From the NCBI GenBank assembly GCA_008931825.1, contig QXVZ01000327.1, forward strand, positions 209,270-267,883: DNA of 58,614 nucleotides. The letters run 5' to 3'. The notes under the pieces were generated by a model, which was not told the origin of the DNA, searched no databases, and was given only the letters and a program-made list of their open reading frames with translations. This DNA comes from Phallusia fumigata (lineage: Eukaryota > Chordata > Ascidiacea > Phlebobranchia > Ascidiidae). Below are positions 21,401 through 38,800 of the stretch, in pieces. Made by a program: the position numbers and the translations under genes. The stretch's first letter is position 1; every line of letters starts with the position of its first letter.

Positions 21401-23413
21401 GTTATCGAGATGAAGATGGTTATTATTGGATCACTGGGAGAATTGATGACATGATCAATGTTTCAGGTTATATTCCTAAAAGAATGAATTTGCATTTCAG
21501 TATTGGTTATGTACTGCAAGTCCTTTTTTATAATAGATGTAATTCAAGCTGTTAAGTAGTGATTATAATTTGAAAGCACTAAAGAACCTTGTTAAATGCC
21601 TTTGCTTCAGAGTGCACATAAGTTTTAAAATTATTTCAAAATCTCAGAAATTATGTTATACTGAATAACTGTTGCGTTACAAATGATTTAAACTAGGCAC
21701 ATTTGAATCTGTAGGGCACAAAAATTGAAAACCCGTACATTCAACATCTTTATTTGTATTGATGTGAACCTAAGAATTCATACAGCGCAGATTTTGGGAT
21801 TTATGGATCCTTCTCCAACGTGGACACTAACCCTTTTTCATCATTTTTTTCTGTCTAATTCCTGTTTGTGTTCATGTTTTGGTCAAGAGCCATCGAAATT
21901 ACACTTAATTATCACACATGATAAATGGGCATCTAAAGTTGCGCACTGGTTACCCACATTTGTTAACCCAAGCCCCATGAGAAACATGAAAATTAAACAT
22001 TGCTATACTTATTAAAGTAAATGACCTTGGAGATTCCTATAGTTGCTGCATTGCAAGCAATAAAAAGGATTTTAAGAGTTTGGGTTGTGTACACCCACTT
22101 TATGTCCCCAAAACGGTATTTTTTGCAGGCTGTATGGTTTAGTTTACAGCATTTGGTTGAGGAAGAGTTGTCCAACTACATTTTACATATGGTAGCTTCC
22201 ACAGTTTATCCACCAGTTGACCTGAAGGTCCCAAAAATATAAAAGTTTAAAAACTATCATTCATGTAAATTAATCAATGATTTTACACTCGCTTTGCGTC
22301 TCTATATGGGATGTTCATTTGTTGGCCAGCTACGACAAACATAATAAAACAATTAAGGAAATTTAAATGCTCACGGATGCTTCCTATTATTTGTAACGTT
22401 TGGTGGTAACTGAAATGCATTTGTTACATCACCCTATAAAACGCGATATGTTACTATAGCTCTGCTGTCAAGTAGTTGCATATAAGCTCACATTTATTGG
22501 GATAAAAAGTATAATGCAGTGACTTTCGCGCATGATAGATATTTTAGCAGGTTGATCCGATCTTTTATTTGGCTTCTTTTGCACATTGCAGGTCATCTGC
22601 TGAGCACGGCTGAAGTGGAATCTGTCTTAATCGAACATCCTTCAGTTGCGGAAGCTGCTGTGGTTGGTAAACCGCATTCTATTAAGGGAGAAGCACTTTA
22701 CTGTTTTGTCACACTGGTAGATGGCATCGAATTTACCCAAGTGTTAGTAAAGGAACTCAAGGAAAGAGGTTGTTATAGTTTCACAATAACATACCTTGCA
22801 GTGCAATTTCGGAAGGATTTACATACGTTCCGTAGTGATAATTTGTTTGAAAAAAACAATCACGTTTTGTAAGTTGTCAACAAAAAGAATAGTTTTTTGT
22901 AACAACGTGCTTTTTGTCGTCACGTCTCTTAGGTCGTGTGTGTGTGTAAAGCTGCAGAACAACGACTGACAACTGAAAATAACTTCTTAAAATAATGTTG
23001 TAATATGTCAGTGGCTTATAGATATTAAAAATATGAAGGCAACTTGGCCTATGGTTAATAATTTTGAGCTTCCATATCTTGCATATAGACTTCACATGTG
23101 TATTTAAAATGTTGCTTTGTTGTTGGTACGCACCGATTTTGAATCGTTTATCATTTCCAATATTTTATATGGCTGTAGCATTTTACTGATTCTTTGTTTG
23201 TGCTGTTTCGCAGTTCGCCACAGCATCGGACCATTTTGTACACCTGACTACGTCCAGTATGCACCGGGATTGCCGAAAACCCGGTCTGGAAAAATTATGA
23301 GACGGGTGCTGAGGAACGTTGCCAGGGGTAACCACGATATCGGCGATGTATCGACCATGGCTGATCAGTCTGTGGTTGACGTTCTCTTCTCAAATCGACC
23401 TGAACAGGATTAA
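15494..23413 (+). CDS. ACSS2: Acetyl-CoA synthetase (ACSS2-type), 14 exons
   Basis: AMP-forming ligase making acetyl-CoA from acetate, ATP and CoA. Exons: 15494-15680, 16479-16620, 16871-16928, 17237-17374, 17443-17515, 17739-17920, 18543-18680, 19126-19296, 19359-19492, 19928-20060, 20687-20824, 21289-21466, 22592-22768, 23214-23413. All join in frame to 682 residues, close to the roughly 700 of human ACSS2. ANL-superfamily motifs are visible: the P-loop [11 protein letters not shown] across exons 7/8, [30 protein letters not shown] across exons 10/11, the hinge region [20 protein letters not shown] with [12 protein letters not shown], and the C-terminal catalytic lysine in [11 protein letters not shown]. 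No mitochondrial leader is evident, so a cytosolic/nuclear form is likelier than ACSS1. Several introns carry MITEs, and intron 11 carries a hammerhead-like motif. Confidence 0.95.
15833..16053. mobile_element. short MITE with AGTAGGGAT ends
   Basis: Nine-base terminal inverted repeats AGTAGGGAT enclose about 220 bp in ACSS2 intron 1. The left subterminal sequence (GGGATGTTCATAG, then AGAATAGCTGG) matches the inverse of 5045-5085. It is probably hAT-like. No clear target duplication was seen. Confidence 0.5.
16943..17039. mobile_element. 97-bp MITE, GATGCACC family
   Basis: The left end TTGTGATGCACCGA and the reversed right end TAGTGATGCACCAAAC are inverted repeats. Same family as 2646-2851. 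It is located in ACSS2 intron 3, and the flanking octamers are only partly alike. Confidence 0.6.
18123..18307. mobile_element. hAT-like MITE with CAGTGGTTCCC-type ends
   Basis: The left end AAGTGGTTCCCAAAC pairs with the reversed right end CAGTGGTTCCCATGG over the first eleven bases with one mismatch. The flanks TTCTGACT and TTTAGGCT agree at 5 of 8 positions, suggesting an old target duplication. It lies in ACSS2 intron 6. Confidence 0.65.
20977..21038 (-). ncRNA. hammerhead-ribozyme-like motif (type I arrangement, core A9 missing)
   Basis: Read on the minus strand: core CUGAUG (21023-21018); stem II GACC-loop UUACA-GGUC; GAA; stem III ACAGU-loop GUGC-ACUGU; then the cleavage-site C (20987) within GUC; then UACAGG, which can pair with CCUGU upstream of the core to close stem I. 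Every hammerhead element is present in order except that the adenosine expected after CUGAUG is absent. Hammerheads of this layout occur in Penelope-like elements and animal retrozymes, so this is probably a remnant of such an element in ACSS2 intron 11. Activity is doubtful without A9. Confidence 0.5.
21467..22591. other. ACSS2 intron 12, no other gene seen
   Basis: A 1.1-kb intron between the exon ending in NVSG and the exon beginning HLLSTAEVE. Open frames in it (for example 21725-22015) show no family resemblance, and no repeat family was recognised. Confidence 0.6.
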
Positions 23414-25487
23414 TTCCTAATTGAAACCCATGTACCGAAGGCCAATTGCACGCGCTAATTTGTGTGATTTAACTGCTTGTTGGTCTGTGCTCAAATTCTA
23501 TAGCCGCGAAAATCTGCCAGGTTTTTACGAAGCATTGCAGCCGTTTTCTCGTCGAACGTTTTACCTCAAATGTGCGTATATCAGACAAAGCCAAAACATT
23601 TGGCAGACGCATGTTAGTACAACGTTTTAGCTACCCTTATTTAGTACATTATAGATTTTAAAAAATGCAATAAGTGCGCAATACGCTGTTAGTTTTCTGT
23701 GGCCTTCAATATTTGCACGAGTCTTGCTTTCACGTTGTTAACCATTCCAACAAAACTTTTGAAGGTGACCCATCATACATTGTCAACTTAAACATACAGG
23801 CAATTATTTTTTACGCTTGCTTTCGGTATATAGTTATGCATTTACCCTTTTAACCCCTATAGTTACTCGTTTTACAGTTGTGCTCTTTAATTCCCCGTTA
23901 AAATATCAGCTTGTCTTTTGTACTGATACTGTCATATATAGTACAAAGCGACCGCGTCTTCCCCCATCCCACAACGAGGGTTAATAAAGACACAGCTGAT
24001 GTTCAGATTTTTGGGCTTGAAGACTACGGAGTTTGTGACGTTCGTCGACGAATTTAGTTGCCAATTTGATCCCTAAGTTTTTGCTTAATGCAGGTCAGGT
24101 TGAAAAACAAAAAGGAATCAGTATCTTGTGGCCAAAATTAACCACAAACAAATTGTACACCCTCCGGCAAGTTCCACCGAAAAGCAGAACACGTTTTTGT
24201 GGTTTCGAACAAACTTGACAGAACCACGGGGTGGCGACATGTACAACAAGTGCCATGTGTGGGGTGCGATTAGATCGTAACAACAGGCGATTGTTAATTA
24301 AAGCCTGTACTGTTTTGAAATTTGTAACAACACTTACAACCTAGAATAAAATATATTACCCAAAGTTAAGATTTGCCTTATCAGATTTTCATATGTGGTA
24401 TGGAAGCAAAGTTCGAAACAAAGAAACACCACTTCAAAAATGTTGATTGTATTTGTCTGCTGAATCGTATCAACCGTAAATGTACAATACTCTACGCTTG
24501 ACTTTTTTACTGCGCAGAATATTTGGATGATGGAAAATCTATCACGTTTGTTTAAAAAAGTCGCTTGCAAAACCGAACAGCTTTGACGAAAACACCTTTG
24601 TTTGGTTGCTAGAAAAAACGCGGACAGCAATTGCGAGTTGTCATTACAAACTTTATGCAGACACGCAAGATTTCTAAATTGATGTACACTGATTCTGGTA
24701 TTCATTAGAACAGACATGTGTTCTTGATTTAAACGCTAAAGTTTCAGCGTCGCCACCGATATTTAAATTGAAAAATATCTGTACTATCAACTGAAACGTG
24801 CACATTAAAAAACCAAATCAGTTAACGGGTTTTTATAATGAGGTTTTAACTTCCAGTTCTTGGAATATCGTGCAATTCCTGCAATTTTGTCTAATAATAG
24901 ACAAAAGCCACAAGAAATAAAGTTCGTCCGCTCATCGACTTGAGCAAAATGCCTCCAAGGTAAATTCCGGGTTACGCAACATGCCAGTTGCGGTAAACAC
25001 CGCCACGAATTTTGTCACGTTTTTTGCCTTTATCAAATAACTTCGCCGACCACGCAGCTCCCGAGTAACCCAATTTGACCGCTCGCTTGTTGCATAACTA
25101 ATTTTTTCATTAGATGATAAGTTGCCTGATATCGCAAACCGGAAAATCACCTTGTGATACACTTTTTATTTTGATGGTTGCTCAAAGCTGGCAAATCGAT
25201 TCAAACATCACATAACATATTGAAACTTAAAACAGAAGCCGGAAAAAATAACACTTAAAATCTAGAACCACACCGGCGGCTCAACGATCATCGCCAGACA
25301 ATGTCTAAAATTGCACAAGAATTGCACAAAAACAGTTTGGCACCAAGCAAAGTGCAATGTTTATTGTCATACATTGAAACTTGACATCAGGTACTGCAGA
25401 CCACTTAGGAAACCTACCAAATTTTAAAATGGCGTCGACGCCTCTGTCGCTAGCAAGCTTGTTACACAGGAGCCGTCGAATCCATTG
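23414..25487. other. convergent intergenic region (ACSS2 and BTB-ZF 3' ends)
   Basis: The two flanking genes are transcribed toward each other, so this holds both 3' UTRs. AATAAA at 23983-23988 is a possible ACSS2 poly(A) signal, and TTTATT at 25360-25365 (AATAAA on the minus strand) one for the zinc-finger gene. Frames at 23421-23630 (+) and 24334-24717 (-, 127 codons) have no recognisable domain or splice context. Confidence 0.55.
25360..25365 (-). terminator. poly(A) signal for the BTB zinc-finger gene
   Basis: AATAAA on the minus strand, about 123 bp beyond the stop at 25488. Well placed, but not proven. Confidence 0.45.
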
Positions 25488-31757
<6,270 letters not shown>

Positions 31758-32648
31758 TATACACCTGTATGTGTAATTATTTCATATTCAACAAAAGTTC
31801 AAAATATCGTTTAGCAAACATATGCAAAACATGATATTAAATTATTTGAACAAAATATTATTAATATAGTTTTTCATTTACACATGTATCAAACAAGACT
31901 CAATATATAGGCTTTAATCAAACAGAATTTAAGGTAGCACAGTTTTCCCAATAAACAAAGTTTCATCCCTAACACAACGTACCTAAGCTTAGCTCGTCAA
32001 AGTGGTAAAAGTAGATGTTACGTAACCTCCAAGTTTTTGGTTTTAGTTACTAATTCAAAAAGATCTAATTGAACATATCAGTTGCACGCAAACGCACAGA
32101 ATAAAGTACAACAGTTAACAAGGCTCACCGAACAATCTCCAAACATCCATTACAATGAGTAACGTAGATGAAGACTCCTCAGGATATAAATTGCAAACCG
32201 AACAGCAAAAAAGGTACTCTTCAGTCAGTTGCTGTTCCGGGGAATTCTCCATACCGAATCACGATTATTCTTAGGCGGGGGCGCACAACCTGTGGTTGCG
32301 GATACTGTTTTCGAATACCATGCACATGTATATCAACCAGTGGCGCAAATCCATTGAAATTATTGAGGGGACTTCTGTTCTTGTAAGAAATTTTTGTATA
32401 AATGACGTCATTTCGATTGTTATGAGGTCATAATACAGATTTTATCAGAAATAATGGGTTACCGTTCGGCTGAGACAACCTTAAAACGCGGATGAAACTG
32501 TTTGCGATCGCCTAACTGTTGCAAAAATATTTAAAAAGTGCTAAAATTGTTGTAATACTACAGTAAACCAGTTTAACAAAAACTGTTTGGATTTCATCCT
32601 TAACAAAAAAATCCGTAAACAATTTTTGAAACAATCGTAACAAAAATA

Positions 32649-32710
32649 TTGGGGGGGGGGGCAAATCAATACAAAGCCCCCCAACCAAGATTTGGGGGGA
32701 CATGTCCACA
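32649..32710. repeat. poly-G tract with hairpin and ACATGTCC block
   Basis: TTGGGGGG pairs with CCCCCCAA across about 20 nt, followed by TTTGGGGGGACATGTCC. It is likely the end of a short inverted-repeat transposon and could also stall polymerases. Confidence 0.45.
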
Positions 32711-33930
32711 CATTTACTCTGTGAGTTGAAGAAATCCTAGCAATTTATCAGCATAAAAACGGTTACACTACACCTATTGACCTATCGAATGTATCACAAC
32801 GAAATTTAACAAATTTTTGCAGCAAATGTTTTTCATTAATATTATTAATGACCTTTCCCGTTACTTTAGCATATCGTTGGGACACTATAGTAGCCTACCC
32901 ATGCAATCGCGACACTTTGTCATTTTTTACATGTTTTTTCCTTTGCAGCATTGGAAAGTTTAAAATAAAGATTTTCTTGGTTTGTGTAGGAAATGTTCAC
33001 ATTGTTTCCTGTTATCTCAGCTATTCCAAATTCCTTCTTCAAGGAGAAATCCAGATTTTTAAACACATTTATTGCATCTTTTTGCATGGTTTTCTTGTCC
33101 TAAATCTGAGGCAACGGGTCTTTTAAAACATGCGCATAACTTTGCTAGATATTTTTGCTCTGCGATTGACGAGATGGACATGTAAATAATTGGAGCCATT
33201 TTTGGGGGTTTATCATTTTTTACGAAGTTTGCACTCGTTAGACTTCCGATTAGAGTTTATTATGTTGTCTTTGAATCGATTTAGTTAAGTGCCGCCAATA
33301 CCTGGTGTCCAAGGCAGTACTCTACGCAGCGAAAATCGTCAAACAGTACGGTATACGCCCTTCACAACGAGGTACGCGCAACCCAATAGGCTACGTAGCG
33401 TACCGTTTTCTGTTCTTGACAATGGATGACAGTACGGTACGCAACTAAATCAATAAATGGTACAGTACACCCTTCGTAATGAGTAACGTCGTTTGCACAA
33501 CTCAACACGTATATTCCGCAATCCTTACTGGTGTCCATTCCATTAAACAACAGCGTTACCTAGCGGTAAACAGAAATCGGTATTCCTTAGTCTACAATGC
33601 GTTTGTCCAGCAATTTTTTTTCAATGGGCCGACCTTTTGTCAAAAAAACAATGATTGAAAGAGTTAACTATCGAGTTCAAAAACAATCATCGTGATATGG
33701 CTCAAACCAGAGGTTCTCAAGCATGAAAATGATATGCCTTGGGAGATGCAAAACATCTTCGCGCCTGCAAACATAAAAAAACGTAAAAATGCAAACAAAC
33801 AAAAATTTTTCTATGTTGCTTACGAGCTTTTACTTGCATTAAAGATGGTGTAAGTCGTTTAGTTGTACCTTTGTGATGGCATTAGGGCAGAAAATACCTA
33901 TTTACAGCCCATGTGGTAACTTTTCCAAGT

Positions 33931-34146
33931 GCCCGTGTGGTGACCGAATGCTACCACTATGTCCCGTGGTCTCAAAGTGTAATAAACATCAATACTTTCG
34001 AATGTATGGACCCTTGCATGCCTTTACTATACAATGATTGCATTGTTAGAGCGGATATGTCCATATTTATGTGAATACAAAGTAAAACGTAGGTCATGTT
34101 ATAGCCTCTACTTGCAGCCCGTGTGGTGACTGAATGTTGTCATCCT
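33931..34146. repeat. pair of related direct repeats, 186 bp apart
   Basis: GCCCGTGTGGTGACCGAATG at 33931 and GCCCGTGTGGTGACTGAATG at 34117 differ by one base. A third weaker match, GCCCATGTGGTAAC, is at 33908. They lie in the BTB-ZF/Sox intergenic region. Confidence 0.5.
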
Positions 34147-35800
34147 GTCAGCCTTAAAATGTAGAACACTTCAACGTCAGTGACGTCATGTCATGGGAAG
34201 TACTATTTAACAAAATTTAATCTGGCACAATGCGGTTTATTAATGTACTGAGGGTCTCAATAATTTGTCAAATTTGTTTACTGAGTTGAGAAACTGTATC
34301 TGTTGAGGATAATTCAAAGAAAAATGAATAAAAACCGAACAAAAACTGTTTTAATCAACATATATTTACCTTGTAACACTAACATTTTTATATAATACCA
34401 AATTGTAAAACATCATAAACATAAAATTAATGACATTTGGACGCTGACATACAAGCTGCACGATTTCTCGCCTACCTAACCTAATGTTTCTTGTTTCCCT
34501 TTCAGTCGACGTTGGCATTTTCCCGCTACTCATATTTTTTATTCATGCGTGACGGACGCGGGTGAAGTAAACCAGAAAATACCAAAGTACCTGTGTAAAT
34601 CGACTGTGTAACGACCAACAGGCAATTTAACGTTAATACACCCGTTACTCGAAACAGGCTTTCAAGACCCAAACAGCAGTACATTTAGGGATCGATCGGA
34701 ATGGTTTATTCATGTAGAAATACAAGTTATAAAAAACAGCAACTAAGTTTTTATTTTTTAGTTTAAAAAGTAGCCCTTCTCATCGGTGTAGATTCATGTG
34801 ACGACACAGAACAATAAATGCTTTCGTCACCAATAAGCGTAAATATACTTACATCGTGCACAGGTAAAGAATTTGTATGTTTTTTTGCAGTTTCACTCGA
34901 CGAAGATTTGACAAAAACAGTTGTAGATATACATAGACACCGATAAAAGTCAGAAAACTAGTCGGGTTCGTTTTTTTAAAGAACTAAAATGACTTTCCTT
35001 ATAACAGTTAGGCCTGCCCAATGCGCAAGTTGTACTTTATTTTATTGTTATGTGGTGAGGCAGCCATGTTGTTTCCACTTCCTCCAACGTATGAACAAAA
35101 ATTTACCAATGACAACTTTTTCGTGACAACGCATATCATAATATCGTTTGTCAACGCATATCATAATATCGCAGTGCGGCAAAACGATTGCTAGTGGGCG
35201 CTGTACTGTCAGAATGAAAGAAGAAAAAAAGGAACGACAAGAGTGAGTAAAACATCGTTTCCCCCTGGTGCCATTTGCGATCTGATTTGATTTTGTTGCA
35301 TGGCGGCTGTCAAGCGCTTTCACGGCAGCATATCCTCGAACTGTTTAAAATTTAGCATCAGAATAGAAGTGTTACTGTAAACCATTTCAAGATTTTAGAG
35401 ACTTCATTTCGGAAATTATAACGAAGTTTGACACGAAATTTCTTGTACATATTTGGTTGACAAGACATCAACATTTATTTTCATTTCTTTTATTCTGAGC
35501 AGTTAGTAAATTAGGTAAAAAGAGTACGATCATATAAACGAATCAGTCAGTGGAATGCGTGTTAGTACTTTCCAAACTGTTCGATAAAAATATTTTTAGA
35601 TTGACAATAGACGAGTAAGAAAAGTCTTTGCATGTCACAACATTCCAGCATGTGCTATGTTGCAGACACTATACATTGTTGTTCCGCTTCGTAGGGGAAA
35701 TAGCACATTAGTCAAACGTATCGGCTTACACGACCTGATCTGTGTAAAAAGTGAATAGCAATTCGCCTTAGAGTTATTTCAGCAAGCGAAGTGTGTAAAC

Positions 35801-38800
35801 ATGACCGGAATGCTGCATGTAGTCCCGCCGGGTTCTGGGACGGCTTGCAGTCCCCATGGCCTTTATCACTCATCCAACGAGTCCTACCCGAATCGTCAAG
35901 TCGATGCATTTGTCCCACCTAACCCATACAACCACAGAAACTTGTTTGAGGCACCTACTCTCCTGTCCAGATCGTCTATTGGAAGTTCGTCCGACGGGTC
36001 AGACAACTGCCCCCAAACCTCGTCTAACGTATTGATGAGTCTAAATACTGCGCTTTTATGCCAACCAGCTTATGCAACCGCAAACCAGTTAAGCACTAAT
36101 CAGTACAGCGGCTCAGGGAGCTCGTGGACAAGTTTGCTTGTCAACCCCCAGACTGACGCAAGCAGTCAATACCAGTCTTCTCTTCAATATGGATTTGGAA
36201 TGACTTATCAACCACCACCGCAACCATCCTCTCTGGACACCAGCATGACCGACATTGTGTCGCATTATCCGGAACTAACCAGCAAAGTTACTACACATCC
36301 AAGGGGTCGCACAAAATCGTCAAGTGAATCAACAAAAGGCCAAGGAAAAAAGGTTTAATATTTGTTTCAACTGTTTTCTACATTCCAAACTTCTGTGGAT
36401 AACGTTTTCGATCTTAAACTATAATGTAATTTACTAGAGACCCGTTTCCTTTGTGTCTGTATTACATACACCATGTTGTCTTACGTTAATCTCAGGAAGT
36501 AGTACTAATTAATCTTGTTATAAGATGTAATGCAGACGCCAAATTAAACAGGTGTTACTTTGTTCCAAATTCTCGACACACAGTTCCGGCAACCTGCCGT
36601 TTAACTCTATTTGATTGCAATTTCGAATTATGACGTTTTGCACCTGCGCCATTTTGATTTTCCGTTTTTTAGGTAGTTAGTTTTGCGCACGCGGCAAAAC
36701 CAAGCTAGGTGGAAATATTTGGACAAACTTCAAATCGTTTGTTCAAAATTATTTGAAAACCGTTGCAGTTTGAAACTGATATGATCTACGCATTTCTTAG
36801 ATCTTCTTTTATGGCCGTTCTTTACCAATTTAACTCACAAATTGATTAATTCCGATGAGGAGTTTGAAACAATGTAAAACCGAAAATTGTGTGTTGTAGC
36901 ATGATGAACCTCGCATCCGACGACCGATGAATGCTTTCATGTGCTGGGCAAAAACTGAGCGTAAAAGAATGGCCGAAGCGTATCCAGATCATCACAATGC
37001 AGAGTTAAGCAAAATGCTCGGTGAGACCTCCTCTAGATATTACGGAAGTTGGTATAGAAGCAATCGAAACTTTCCCTTGCTTCACGCTCTAGGACGCCAT
37101 ATTTCTTTCTCGGGGGGCGCCTTTTGTAGACAAGCCTATCAATCAAAACCGGCTAAGAAAAGGGCACGGTATCAAGAAGTAAAAATTCATTACTGTGACA
37201 AAACGCAATTAGTTTTTTTTTATTATACCACAACACCCAAGCTACGTTAGTGTGCTGTACGTACCATCGGTGCACAAACATGGTTAAGCTAAATGTAACA
37301 AAAACTGCCAAATTCAGTCTATGATTCAACATTTTGATGATTTTAATCTCGATGACAGTTATTGTACGCGCGAATAACAGGTGGCAAAATTCAGTTGTTA
37401 CAAATCCGTTTGGAATTAATATTGAGAACGTGCAGTGACGACAGTGAATCATGCGTCAGGCTATTTATTGGGTTGAAGCTGCGGGCTTGCTCAATTTCCC
37501 TATTCAAGGTTCATCTTAAGGTGGCTGGTCACATTATCATCGCTTGTAGGCTCTAAGCCCACAACAACGCAGATAGGTAAACGTGAAAAAGCCATGACGT
37601 ACCGAAAACGTTTTGTTCAAATTTCATAATTCCTATTGATGCACAAACGTCGTTATATTTTGCTTTGTCAAACATTAAACGCTATGTTGGTAACAATGTA
37701 TGGATTTGGAATAGGTTTATCGTGAATGATTACTGACAAAATCATTTATGTTGCGGTATTTATCTGGCGCATGCGCTGTCGCAGCAGGCTAGTAGCTAGT
37801 TGAGCAGTCACATGCTAAGTGAGGGATCCATCCCGTGATAAGACAACAATGATCGCAATTCATCAGGAAATAACTGTAACCTCAACAATGCGGTAAAGGA
37901 AGGCATCAAACAAGCAATGTGTGCACAAAGATCAAATTACAATCTACAGATTTGAATGCGCATTAGTAGCAAAGCGACCAAAATATTGCTGTACTGTTTT
38001 CCAAAAACAAGCAGCTATGATCTTTTCCAAGTTGATAAAATCCAACACTTTGCGGGTTTTCCACGGCAGTTTTTTCAATATTTGCAATTATGTGACATTT
38101 CCTGGGACATGATTTTGTCCAAACTTGTTTGTGACTGAACTGAAGTTGTTTTTGCTTTTGGGGGTTGGGGGGATTATTTTCAATAATACGTTTCTAAAAA
38201 CCCTATTCGGGTTTAAAACTCATCAATATTTTCTAGAATTATTACGATTGCTATAAATAACTGCAAAATTGTTGTTGTGTCGCATAACGCGAAATTCGCA
38301 TTAAACTGTGCTGTGAAGCCTGAGTGACAGAGGCAATGTGTTTCGCGCCGTCGCTGTTTATTAGGGATGAAGAGGAAAACAAATCAGTCAGGAAGCGTTG
38401 AAATTGGTCGATTGCTTCCCTGAACTGCCCGTAGGTTTATGTGACAAAACTCAGCATTACGGCTTCCAGAACGATCATGTTTAGTGTTTCAAGGAAATCG
38501 TAGTTTTTAGCGTTTTCATGGCACACAACGAAAATAATTTAAAACACCGGCGTCGTTTTCTTGCCGTGAACGCGAATGCAGTGTGCAATACGACATAATT
38601 TAACACACTGATAACAAATATTTGCTTCTTAACTAGGTAAAAAGTGGAAGGAGATGTCGGCGGAGGACAAGGATCCATATTTGAAGGAAGCGGAGGGCCT
38701 GAGAAAGAAACACTTGCTGGAACACCCAGATTACAAATATCGACCAAGACGGAAACCAAAGGTCGGTTAAACTTCTGCTAATCGACATTGCAGAGGAAAT

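Larger units (their letters stand above)
31758..35800. other. divergent intergenic region between BTB-ZF and Sox, repeat-bearing
   Basis: A 4-kb stretch with no exon found, expected to hold both promoters. It contains a G11 tract with hairpin (32649-32684), a patch with repeated ACAGTACGGTA/GTACACCCTTC motifs (33340-33500), related blocks GCCCGTGTGGTGACCGAATG (33931) and GCCCGTGTGGTGACTGAATG (34117), and a 20-bp direct repeat CAACGCATATCATAATATCG at 35127 and 35152. None of these could be tied to a function. Confidence 0.55.

Noticed and set aside
24334..24717. 127-codon minus-strand frame, Cys/Phe-rich
   Set aside because: No recognisable domain, no splice or promoter context, in a convergent 3' UTR region; probably chance.
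33708..34301. A hAT-like element starting CAGAGGTTCTCAA
   Set aside because: The candidate right end matches only loosely and no flanking duplication is seen.
36900..37250. Sox exon 2 read as a longer exon to 37250
   Set aside because: After NAELSKMLG the frame loses HMG similarity, a GTGAGA donor follows at 37021, and the second HMG half is found at 38637.
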